A stretch of DNA of 39,309 nucleotides from Comamonadaceae bacterium. GTDB lineage: Bacteria; Pseudomonadota; Gammaproteobacteria; Burkholderiales; Burkholderiaceae. The stretch is from positions 1 to 39,309 of the forward strand of contig CANCCJ010000018.1 in NCBI GenBank assembly GCA_947374535.1, read 5' to 3'. The position numbers and the translations under genes are program-made. This document shows positions 32,656 through 39,309 of this stretch, in pieces (position 1 is the first letter of the stretch; each line of letters begins with the position of its first letter). The notes under the pieces are model-generated. The model had not been told where the DNA came from. It did not search any database and saw nothing but the letters and a program-made list of their open reading frames with translations.

Positions 32656-32853
32656 TTATGACTTCCCTTTGGCATCTGCTGGAGCAGGCGCCACGACAGC
32701 CACTTTGGCGCTGCCGTTGAGGAAGTTTTTCACCCAGGTGGTGTTCATGGTCAGGGCCAAGTGCACGCTGAAGGACGAGATCGCCACAGCAGCAATGAAC
32801 ACAGGGATGCCAACCGATGGTTTCACCACACACCACATTTTTGCGTAAATCAT
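32656..32853 (-). CDS. pucA: LH2 antenna alpha polypeptide
   Basis: A 65-residue single-span antenna protein. The order MW at 6-7, the KPSVGIP motif, His31 (ligand of the B850-type bacteriochlorophyll) and NTTW at 37-40 align without gaps to LH2 alpha of Rhodoblastus (Rhodopseudomonas) acidophila. LH1 alpha is excluded by the KPSVGIP and HLALTMNTTW pattern. Positions 44-45 are Phe-Leu, as in the B800-820 complex, instead of the aromatic pair of B800-850. The C-terminus is an Ala/Pro/Val-rich tail ending KGKS. AAAGGAG lies 7 nt before the ATG. pucB ends 12 nt upstream. Confidence 0.92.
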   Translation of the reverse strand: MIYAKMWCVVKPSVGIPVFIAAVAISSFSVHLALTMNTTWVKNFLNGSAKVAVVAPAPADAKGKS

Positions 32854-32865
32854 GAGGTGTCTCCT

Positions 32866-33018
32866 TTACTTGAGCCAGGGTGAATAGATATAGGCTAGCA
32901 GATGGGCAAATGCGGCGATCATGCCGAATATCTGCGTGCCCTGGATGAGATTGCGGTGAATCTCTTCCGATTCGGCCTCGGTCAGTCCCGTTGGCCAGAC
33001 TTTGTCTGAATTAGACAT
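32866..33018 (-). CDS. pucB: LH2 antenna beta polypeptide
   Basis: A 50-residue single-span antenna protein: VWPTGLTEAESEEIH leads to the span around FAHLLAYIYSPWLK. His39 ligates the B850-type pigment; His21 is the conserved outer His. At position 29 (GTQIF) there is Gln where LH2 beta normally has Arg (GTRVF), the residue that contacts the B800 acetyl group. AAGGAG lies 6 nt before the ATG at 33018. With pucA and pucC it forms pucBAC, directly downstream of crtC. Confidence 0.92.
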   Translation of the reverse strand: MSNSDKVWPTGLTEAESEEIHRNLIQGTQIFGMIAAFAHLLAYIYSPWLK

Positions 33019-33121
33019 AGTTTTCTCCTTGCAGAAGACGTGCACGGCCCGCACGAGGGCTATTCAAGGCCACCATGGCCAGGAATGGGGTTACCTTGAA
33101 AGCGATTTCAAGCGTGTTCAT
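33011..33121 (-). other. possible 36-residue leader ORF before pucB
   Basis: An ORF begins MNTLEIAFKVTPFLAMVALN, starting 1 nt after the crtC stop codon and ending inside the first codons of pucB. It could be a coupled leader peptide linking crtC and pucB translation, or chance. No family is recognised and its Shine-Dalgarno is weak. Confidence 0.25.
33095..33112. promoter_or_regulatory. inverted repeat upstream of pucB
   Basis: CTTGAAA and TTTCAAG are perfect 7-bp inverted arms around GCGA, 77 nt upstream of the pucB ATG. The 104-nt crtC-pucB gap contains no TGT-N12-ACA site and no convincing promoter, so this repeat is the best candidate operator or RNA hairpin there. Confidence 0.35.
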
Positions 33122-33122
33122 C

Positions 33123-34184
33123 TCAAGCCCGCCTCGGCATGCGCCAAGGCAGCATGGCTTGAACCACCGGTGACACCAAACGGGGCACCGACAGGGTTTC
33201 GTGGAAGGCGAGCAAGGGCTCGCCTTCGTAATCAAATTGCAACAAGGCGCGCTGGTAAAAAGGCGTGTCTTCTAATTGCTCTTGCACTTGAACCGCTTGT
33301 TCACTGCGCATACGTCGATCCAAACGCCAACCCGTTTTGGGCAAGCGTTGAACAGGCGGTGTGTCGATGGGCTCCACCTTGCCTTTGGGCGTGAAGCGCA
33401 AGGAGAGCACGCGGTCTTGCGTGTTTGGCGCTTGCATGTCGTAGAACACCAAGGTGCTGCCATCACGCATGCGGGCACGCGACCAGTCCCAGGTGTGAAA
33501 GCCTTGGTCAATGGGTTCGTCACCCTCATTCGAATCCAAGTAAGCATGGCCCTGCCACTTCAGATCTGGCGAGCTCAACTCGACCTCAATCCGCGATGCG
33601 GGTGCCAAAGGGCCCCAGCGGTGGCGACCAAACGCATCGAGGCGCGTCGAGAAGGCGCACAGTTGTTGAGGCCACAGTTTGATACGGCCACGGATGCGCC
33701 GAGGCAACGGGACGCACACCTCGTTGATGTCGATGGTCAAACAGTCGCCGTCCCACTGCAACTGACTCGGACCAATGATGAACGCTTGGGCACTGCGCGC
33801 TGAATGCCTGTCGCCTCGCTCGGTCATGGCCCAACGTCCTTTGCCTTTGCTGTAAAGGGCCACATTCAATGCGCAATGGTTGTCGGGGTTCACGCGACCA
33901 CGCCGACGCGCCCAGGCGTAATAAGGCGAAAACACACTGCCCACAAAAGCAATGAGGGTGATGCCGTGTTGGCCATCGTCACTCATGGCGTCGATGTACC
34001 ACCATAGGTAGCCCCCATCTGGCACATCTTGGTCGAAGCGAGGCTCGCCATCAGGGCCTCGGCCGCCCGCTGTCCTGACAAGGCCGCCATCGGCACGCCC
34101 GGCCCCGGATGGACGCTGCCCCCCGCCAGAAAGAGGCCCGGCAGGGGCGTGCTGGAGCCAGGTCGGCTGAAGATGCTGGTCCAC
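33123..34184 (-). CDS. crtC: carotenoid 1,2-hydratase
   Basis: CrtC adds water across the 1,2 double bond of neurosporene (hydroxyneurosporene synthase). The conserved core starts GYLWWYIDAMSDDGQHG and runs IAFVGSVFSPYYAWARRRG, with YDMQAPNTQDRVLSLRF and FYQRALLQFDYEGEPLLAF later. The start is unresolved: recognisable homology begins near 34046, already 63 nt inside crtD, and no ATG lies close upstream. GTG 34184 (353 residues) is offered; ATG 34331 (402 residues) and GTG 34025 are alternatives. Everything upstream of about 34050 reads like a shadow of crtD. The stop is followed 104 nt later by pucB. Confidence 0.85.
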   Translation of the reverse strand: MDQHLQPTWLQHAPAGPLSGGGQRPSGAGRADGGLVRTAGGRGPDGEPRFDQDVPDGGYLWWYIDAMSDDGQHGITLIAFVGSVFSPYYAWARRRGRVNPDNHCALNVALYSKGKGRWAMTERGDRHSARSAQAFIIGPSQLQWDGDCLTIDINEVCVPLPRRIRGRIKLWPQQLCAFSTRLDAFGRHRWGPLAPASRIEVELSSPDLKWQGHAYLDSNEGDEPIDQGFHTWDWSRARMRDGSTLVFYDMQAPNTQDRVLSLRFTPKGKVEPIDTPPVQRLPKTGWRLDRRMRSEQAVQVQEQLEDTPFYQRALLQFDYEGEPLLAFHETLSVPRLVSPVVQAMLPWRMPRRA

Positions 34185-35515
34185 CCGTGCGTCGCCTGCC
34201 CGTACAGGGCTCCCCCACTGGCTGGAAAGCGTCGATGGAAATCCTGCGGCGTAGTTCGCAGACTTTGGGCCGCCGTGGGTTGAAGGCGCAAACCCAATTG
34301 GCGCAGATGTTGAAAGGTGTGTGTGTGGCATTGTTCTAAAGCCTCCTCGGTGATCGCGTTGCCATCACCGTTGGCGGGGGCGTTGACCAAACAAAAAATG
34401 CGCTCCGCTTGGCCGACTGCAAGTGACGCAGGTCGGTCTTGTGCGCAAACATAGACGGTGGGTTGTTGCGGCAGGCGTTGACGTTCAAAGATGTCCTCAA
34501 ACTCGCTGGCATACGTGTTCTGAAAAAACACGTTGTGGCGGTCAAGCGCCACACCTTCCGTTGCGGTGTGCATGGACCAGGTCATGGCCGACAAAGACCG
34601 TGGCGGTGCGTCATGAGGCACGGCATGCCGCACCTCGTCACCCAACAAACCTGTGCGCAAAGCAGCGGCATCGCCATTGAAGATCACACGGTCCGCAGGC
34701 AAAAATTCGCCCGACTGCAAGCGCACGCCATACACCCTGCCTTGACGCTTTTCAATGCGCTGACAGGTGCTGTGATAGCGAAACACCGCACCACGGCGGC
34801 GGGCCACGCGGGCCAGCGCTTGAGCCATACCGACCATGCCACCATCGACCGACCAGACCCCATCCATCTCAACCTGAGCAATCAGCATGAGGGTGGCGGG
34901 CGACTGCCAAGGTGATGAGCCGCAATAGGTGGCGTAGCGCGCAAACAACTGGCGCAAACGCGGATCGGTGAATTGGTGACCCAGCTGTTGCCACAGGCTA
35001 CGCATGGGGCCAAGTTTGGCCAACACGCCCAAGCCTTTGAAACCTAAGTCCCCCATGAAGCCACCCATGCGAGGGCGCTGGGAGCGGATCATCGGGCCTT
35101 CTAGGGCTGAATACAGCTGACGAGTCGTCACACAAAACTCTCGGAATCGCCGCGCTTCGTCGCCGCCAGACCAAGCGGCAATGGCCGCTTCGCTGGTCTG
35201 CGCATCGGCGGATAAATCAAGGCGACTGCCATCGGGCCAAAAATGCCGAGCCAGCACCTGCAAGGGCGTGATCTGCATCTCAGCTTCGACGCTGGTGCCC
35301 ACGCTGCGAAGCAACTCGTCAAACACCCAGCGCATAGTGAACACGGTGGGCCCGCTGTCGATATAGACGCCGTTCACTTCGCGGCTGTGCACCTTGCCAC
35401 CGGGGTCGCCCGAAGCTTCGACGACCGTAACCTCCAAGCCTTGATGCGCCAATAAGATGGCGCTGCTCAAGCCCCCCATTCCTGCGCCGATGATGACGAC
35501 ACGGTGCTCAGGCAT
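33983..35515 (-). CDS. crtD: hydroxyneurosporene desaturase
   Basis: A 510-residue CrtI-family FAD desaturase. It introduces the 3,4 double bond in (methoxy/hydroxy)neurosporene. The FAD motif is VVIIGAGMGGLSSAILLAHQ at the N-terminus, followed by VVEASGDPGGKVHS; the C-terminal signature is GLFLAGGSVHPGPGVPMA. ATG 35515 is chosen, giving an 8-nt overlap with crtA; the frame is open another 381 nt upstream as a crtA shadow. CrtD rather than CrtI is assigned from the crtA-crtD-crtC context and because crtI is encoded elsewhere in the window. It overlaps crtC extensively at its 3' end. Confidence 0.91.
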   Translation of the reverse strand: MPEHRVVIIGAGMGGLSSAILLAHQGLEVTVVEASGDPGGKVHSREVNGVYIDSGPTVFTMRWVFDELLRSVGTSVEAEMQITPLQVLARHFWPDGSRLDLSADAQTSEAAIAAWSGGDEARRFREFCVTTRQLYSALEGPMIRSQRPRMGGFMGDLGFKGLGVLAKLGPMRSLWQQLGHQFTDPRLRQLFARYATYCGSSPWQSPATLMLIAQVEMDGVWSVDGGMVGMAQALARVARRRGAVFRYHSTCQRIEKRQGRVYGVRLQSGEFLPADRVIFNGDAAALRTGLLGDEVRHAVPHDAPPRSLSAMTWSMHTATEGVALDRHNVFFQNTYASEFEDIFERQRLPQQPTVYVCAQDRPASLAVGQAERIFCLVNAPANGDGNAITEEALEQCHTHTFQHLRQLGLRLQPTAAQSLRTTPQDFHRRFPASGGALYGQATHGWTSIFSRPGSSTPLPGLFLAGGSVHPGPGVPMAALSGQRAAEALMASLASTKMCQMGATYGGTSTP

Positions 35516-36335
35516 GGCTGACCTCGGGCACGAATGCATCCTCAACAGTCGCATGACCCAAAACCGTAGCACCACTGGGGGCCGACTGATGTGCCAACTG
35601 AAAACGCTGACCCTGCCACACCCCAGCCATTTGCAGCACTTGCATGCGCACAAAGAGCGATTCAGAAAAAAACTGGTGCTTGTACGCGGCGGCGGTGGCC
35701 AACTGATGAGCACCCTGCTGGGCGTACTGAACCATGGCACCCGTGTCTCGCCACAAGCTGAAGGTGCATTGGCGTACCAAAGGTGCTTCGCCCAAACCCA
35801 TGGCCAGCAAGCAACCAGGAGCCAACGACAAATCGGCTTGTGCTGCGGGTGCGTAACGCCAAAAGGCCATGGCCTTAGAGGGCACGATGCTGGCACGTGT
35901 CAGCACGGCAAGAGGGGCACGCAGTGCCTCGTCACTGCCCTGGTGATGACCCAAGGCTTGGGCGCTGCTAGCTTGCCAAACTTGTTTGTCCCAATGACCT
36001 CGGGCTGACTGAACCGCCATGACGCCCGTCCAACATTCGCGTGCGCGACTGCGGTAAGCCTGCACGGCAGGGCTGTCCAGAAATTGCAGGGCTAGGTCAA
36101 CGTGTGTGAAGGTACAAATCAGACCTTGATGCGAAGGGCTGGGCCGCAAACTGAAGCCCCCGCCATGGCCGCTGCCCATCACCTTGACCGTGGTCAAGCC
36201 TGGCACCTTTTTGTAGGGGGCACCGCCAGCCACCATCCGCAACCAACCCCAGCTGCGATGCTGACGCAAAAAATCAGCCAGCACCACCACCACCACCCCC
36301 GTGAGTGGGTCATGTGGCGGTTGAAGACTGGGCAT
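35508..36335 (-). CDS. crtA: spheroidene monooxygenase
   Basis: A 275-residue CrtA-family oxygenase, which introduces the C2 keto group to give spheroidenone (or keto groups on spirilloxanthin-type carotenoids) with O2. Recognised segments include FLRQHRSWGWLRMVAGGAP, GSGHGGGFSLRPSPSHQG, LTRASIVPSKAMAFWRYAP and FSLWRDTGAMVQYAQQGAH. Its presence predicts keto-carotenoids under aerobic growth. The start ATG at 36335 lacks a clear Shine-Dalgarno; it lies 32 nt after pufC, so reinitiation is possible. Confidence 0.9.
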   Translation of the reverse strand: MPSLQPPHDPLTGVVVVVLADFLRQHRSWGWLRMVAGGAPYKKVPGLTTVKVMGSGHGGGFSLRPSPSHQGLICTFTHVDLALQFLDSPAVQAYRSRARECWTGVMAVQSARGHWDKQVWQASSAQALGHHQGSDEALRAPLAVLTRASIVPSKAMAFWRYAPAAQADLSLAPGCLLAMGLGEAPLVRQCTFSLWRDTGAMVQYAQQGAHQLATAAAYKHQFFSESLFVRMQVLQMAGVWQGQRFQLAHQSAPSGATVLGHATVEDAFVPEVSHA

Positions 36336-36367
36336 GAGTAAGGTGTCCGACTTGGCGTGGCGAAGGT

Positions 36368-37429
36368 TTACTTGGCGGACACTTTGGTGGTCAACCAAGC
36401 AGGCTTTTGTAACTCTGGAAAGTCTTTGGCCATCTGCGCGCCGTTGAGCGGCTTGTAGGCACCTTGGTGGCACGTGGCGCAGTTGAGCTTGGGCACATCC
36501 CCCATGGGTCCTTTGCGATGGTCTGGGAACACATCGGTCAAAGATTCCATGTAGCTCGTATTGAGGTCACGCGCCATCCGTATGCCATGCCATGCTGTCG
36601 TGCGTTGAGGTGGACTTTTCTCCCAGCTTTGGAACGACTGTGTGTTGTGGCAATAGGTGCAGTTCACGCCCAAAGACGTTGACATGTGAGTCATCAACCC
36701 ATAAGTCCACTCGGCTTGCTTGATCGACTGGCGGTTCCCCGACGGCAACGCGGTCGGTCCATTGACGCGGATCTTTTCATCACCTAACAAAAATGGTGTG
36801 AACGGATCGTTGGGCAACGAGGACAGATTTACCACGGGCGAAGGTGTATTTTGTCCAGCCTTGTCACCAATGAAGTTGGCGCCTTTCGGCTGAGGATCAG
36901 ACTTGAACCAAACGGAACTGGGCACAGGCTGGCCGCGGTGGCAGGTATAGCACGTCACACCCGTCTCTGCGACGTGGGGTTTCCAGTCGGCATTGATGTG
37001 TTGCGTCATCTGAATCATCTTGCGCGCCACAACTTTGGTGTACTTACTGTCGTCTGCAAAATTGGGCAAGGCGTGGCAATAAGCACAGCCCTCTTGCGGC
37101 GCCACCCAGCTGCTCATAGAGGCCATCAGGCGGTTGAATTCGCCGACGCTCAAATTGCCTAAAACTTTCACGTTTTTGTACGCTTGCGAAGCCTTGGGAC
37201 CCTCAGAGCCGGGCGAAGGAATGACGAAAGGCGGCTGATTGATCTCGGTCTTGGCCTCTAGCAAACGCGCGTTGTAGACCTGCACCATGCCAGTTCCGCG
37301 GTAGCCGCTTTGTACCGATTCGGGACTGGGCCGTTCGCAGCCTGACAGCGCCAGACCGATCAAGGCCAACCCGAGGCACTTGGCCAAACGGTCCACCCAT
37401 TGGGGGGTGTTCAGAATAAGCGTATTCAT
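36368..37429 (-). CDS. pufC: tetrahaem cytochrome subunit of reaction centre
   Basis: A 353-residue lipoprotein that re-reduces the special pair from the periplasm. The N-terminus has a signal peptide with lipobox ALSG-Cys31. Four CxxCH haem motifs are visible: CAYCH 115-119, CYTCH 160-164, CTYCH 257-261 and CATCH 317-321, with upstream Met residues (MIQMTQH, LMTHMS, RMARDL) as likely axial ligands. ATG 37429 shares ATGA with the pufM stop. Confidence 0.97.
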   Translation of the reverse strand: MNTLILNTPQWVDRLAKCLGLALIGLALSGCERPSPESVQSGYRGTGMVQVYNARLLEAKTEINQPPFVIPSPGSEGPKASQAYKNVKVLGNLSVGEFNRLMASMSSWVAPQEGCAYCHALPNFADDSKYTKVVARKMIQMTQHINADWKPHVAETGVTCYTCHRGQPVPSSVWFKSDPQPKGANFIGDKAGQNTPSPVVNLSSLPNDPFTPFLLGDEKIRVNGPTALPSGNRQSIKQAEWTYGLMTHMSTSLGVNCTYCHNTQSFQSWEKSPPQRTTAWHGIRMARDLNTSYMESLTDVFPDHRKGPMGDVPKLNCATCHQGAYKPLNGAQMAKDFPELQKPAWLTTKVSAK

Positions 37430-38403
37430 GGCTTGCCTCCGATGCTGAGCGCTGGATCTGTCATCGCTGGAAAAATTTCGGGGTATGGGGGCGCCACACC
37501 ATGTTTGATGGCCCACAGGTACCAGTTGTCCACCACGGTGCCGGTCAGCAAGATGCCGATGCCACCAGTGATGGGACAGAGAACAGCAAACCACCAAGCC
37601 CAACGGTGAATCGATTCCATGGTCGCGTTGAAGCCCATGGTCCAGCGCCAGAACAAGGCAGCGCGTTCCGAGGCGGTGCCACGGTCGGTGATCTGCTCAA
37701 TCTCGCGCTCACCACCAAACCGGGTCACCGCCAAAATCGTGGCGCCATGCATGGCAAACAGCAAGGCTGAGCCATACAAAAAGACAATCGATAAGGCATG
37801 AAACGGGTTGTAAAACAGGTTGCCATAACGCAACGAGAATGCCGCCGTCCAGTCCAAGTGAGGAAAGATGCCATACGGCACAGCCTCGCCCCAAGAGCCC
37901 ATCAGAATCGGGCGGAACAAGCCCAGCACCAGAAACAACCAAATGGCGGCTGCAAAGGCCCATGCGATGTGGGTGCCCATGCCCAGCTCCACCGCACGGC
38001 GGTACGTGCGCGCCCACCACAGCATCACCGAGGCGGTGAGGAATAAGCCCACGATCAAAAACCAGCCGCCTTGGTTGAGCGGTGGAATGCTCAGTCCGTA
38101 GCTCGGAGGTGGTGGCTCAAGGGAAAGCCAAAACAGCTGACGCACGAACTGAATCGGGTCGTAATTGACCGAGGCCAGCATGTTCATGCCAATCAAGGTG
38201 AACGCAATCAAACCGCAAAACAGAGAAGCCAAGCCAAGGCCTCCCAAATAGATCGGTCCAAGCTGGGCATTGCCCAACTTGCCAATCCAATAGCTCAGCA
38301 GGGGTTGTCCTGTGCGCGGGCTGTTGCCATGCCCAAGTGCCACCCCTTGGTGTACAGGTCCCACGGCTTGCACCGTGGTGAACAGGTTTTGATAATCGGC
38401 CAT
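37426..38403 (-). CDS. pufM: reaction centre M subunit
   Basis: A 325-residue five-span reaction-centre protein. The segment [19 protein letters not shown] carries the special-pair His and the conserved Tyr; [20 protein letters not shown] and [21 protein letters not shown] carry the non-haem iron ligands and QA pocket. The extended C-terminus ([18 protein letters not shown]) is typical where a PufC subunit is present. GAGGAG precedes the ATG. Overlaps pufC by ATGA. Confidence 0.98.
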   Translation of the reverse strand: MADYQNLFTTVQAVGPVHQGVALGHGNSPRTGQPLLSYWIGKLGNAQLGPIYLGGLGLASLFCGLIAFTLIGMNMLASVNYDPIQFVRQLFWLSLEPPPPSYGLSIPPLNQGGWFLIVGLFLTASVMLWWARTYRRAVELGMGTHIAWAFAAAIWLFLVLGLFRPILMGSWGEAVPYGIFPHLDWTAAFSLRYGNLFYNPFHALSIVFLYGSALLFAMHGATILAVTRFGGEREIEQITDRGTASERAALFWRWTMGFNATMESIHRWAWWFAVLCPITGGIGILLTGTVVDNWYLWAIKHGVAPPYPEIFPAMTDPALSIGGKP

Positions 38404-38451
38404 GGGCTATCTCCTCAATTCTTTGGATTCGGTCTTTGTGTGCAGTCCAAC

Positions 38452-39288
38452 TCAGACGGGCCACTGGGACCAAATGGGCATGTTCAACCACCAGCTCCAC
38501 CACTCGGGCCAGCCTCGACTCCAGAAGGGTCCACTGAGCACAATGCACAGGGCGCTGAACAGCACGGCGGCCAAGGCCAAGAACAGCCCCAAGCGGTGGA
38601 TGCCCAAAGTACCGATGGAGTAACCGATGATGTCGCGGAAGAATGTGTCTTCGTGTTCAGGAGTCTTGACCACGGTGCCGGGTGTGGGGTTGGTGGACGA
38701 TAGGATCAGGCCACCGTGCAGCGACAAGGCAAACACACTGGCGAAGAAGAAGCTCACGGCGATCATGTGCGCCGGGTTGTAATGAAAGTGCAGGTACTGG
38801 TAGCCCACGTTGGACACCCAGTCGAGGTGGCTGTAGATGCCATACGGAAAACCGTGACCCCAAGCGCCCATGAGTACGGGGCGAATCACCACCAAGGTGA
38901 AATACGCTGAAATCGCAACACCAAAAGCCACAGGGACGTGATAACCCATGCCCAGTTTGCGACAGATTTCGACCTCACGCATCATCCACGAGCCGAAGGC
39001 TCCCAATGCACAGACTGTGATGAATTGCCAAAGCCCGCCCTCCATCAGAGGCGCAAGCCGAAGCCCGTAAGACAAATCAGGCGGTGCGATGCTGATCTGC
39101 CAAATATTCCAAGTCGGGCCTTGTGAGGCTCCCCACAAAATAAGCGCCGTACCTAGGAAGGAAAAGAACAAGGTTGTCACGCCGAAGAAGCCGACGTAAA
39201 ACGGTCCGACCCAAAAGTCAAACAAATCACCACCCAGCAGGGTACCTCCGCGGACACGGTACTTTTTCTCAAAACTTAGCATGGCCAT
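38452..39288 (-). CDS. pufL: reaction centre L subunit
   Basis: A 278-residue five-span reaction-centre protein. It starts [40 protein letters not shown] carries the special-pair His and the His that hydrogen-bonds the pigment acetyl group; [14 protein letters not shown] carries an iron-ligand His. GGAGG lies 8 nt before the ATG, at the window edge. pufB and pufA (LH1) are expected just beyond the right end but are not visible. Confidence 0.98.
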   Translation of the reverse strand: MAMLSFEKKYRVRGGTLLGGDLFDFWVGPFYVGFFGVTTLFFSFLGTALILWGASQGPTWNIWQISIAPPDLSYGLRLAPLMEGGLWQFITVCALGAFGSWMMREVEICRKLGMGYHVPVAFGVAISAYFTLVVIRPVLMGAWGHGFPYGIYSHLDWVSNVGYQYLHFHYNPAHMIAVSFFFASVFALSLHGGLILSSTNPTPGTVVKTPEHEDTFFRDIIGYSIGTLGIHRLGLFLALAAVLFSALCIVLSGPFWSRGWPEWWSWWLNMPIWSQWPV

Positions 39289-39309
39289 GGTTGGGTCCTC
39301 CTGCTTCAG

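Noticed and set aside
32866..33018. pucBA as LH1 pufBA
   Set aside because: The alpha protein has the LH2 KPSVGIP and NTTW pattern, the beta protein has the LH2 GTxxF and PWL ending, and pucC follows; LH1 genes are expected upstream of pufL outside the window.
27637..35515. Two CrtI-family desaturases as a recent duplication
   Set aside because: crtI and crtD are clearly diverged and sit in their standard contexts (crtIB and crtADC); both are expected in the spheroidene pathway.

Overview
This window is most of a photosynthesis gene cluster (PGC) from a purple bacterium, very probably a betaproteobacterium of the Burkholderiales (Comamonadaceae-like, in the style of Limnohabitans, Rhodoferax or Rubrivivax). 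That placement is inferred from gene content and protein similarity as I recall it, not from a search. The main clues are an oxygen-dependent ring-E cyclase (acsF), a BciB-type 8-vinyl reductase, CrtA/CrtC/CrtD of the spheroidene pathway, and a tetrahaem PufC. No rRNA, tRNA, CRISPR array, insertion sequence or phage gene was seen.

Layout. (1) 1-5716, plus strand: the 3' end of hemE, then bciB, then bchI-bchD-bchO, which has its own promoter and a PpsR-type operator. (2) 5747-13149, minus strand: aerR2, ppsR, then the start/stop-coupled run bchG-bch2-bchP-tspO, and finally aerR1. This is a regulatory block interleaved with the late bacteriochlorophyll genes. (3) 13393-30813, plus strand: a 17.4-kb superoperon bchF-bchN-bchB-bchH-bchL-bchM-lhaA-puhA-puhB-puhC-acsF-puhE-crtI-crtB that ends in a stand-alone BLUF photoreceptor gene. 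Eight of its fourteen junctions overlap. (4) 39288-30847, minus strand: pufL-pufM-pufC, crtA-crtD-crtC, pucB-pucA-pucC, and two tiny single-span membrane-protein ORFs that I have not seen named.

How it works together. HemE and the Bch enzymes carry the tetrapyrrole from uroporphyrinogen through Mg insertion (BchHID), methylation (BchM), ring-E closure (AcsF), 8-vinyl reduction (BciB), dark protochlorophyllide reduction (BchLNB) and 3-vinyl hydration (BchF), to esterification and tail reduction (BchG, BchP). bchC, bchXYZ, crtE, crtF and the LH1 genes pufBA are not in the window and probably lie just beyond its right end. PufLMC and PuhA form the reaction centre. PuhB, PuhC, PuhE and three PucC-family proteins assist assembly, and PucBA form LH2. 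Regulation appears to centre on PpsR, with exact TGT-N12-ACA sites at the bchI, bchG and bchF promoters. Two AerR/PpaA cobalamin-type proteins, a BLUF protein and TspO are candidate modulators.

Most notable: the LH2 alpha protein carries Phe44-Leu45 where B800-850 complexes carry aromatic residues, the signature of the blue-shifted B800-820 (LH3) antenna; LH2 beta has Gln where Arg normally contacts B800; two unannotated small membrane ORFs follow pucC; a perfect GNRA-capped hairpin separates pucA from pucC; and PpsR operators share one fixed geometry on the -35 box.
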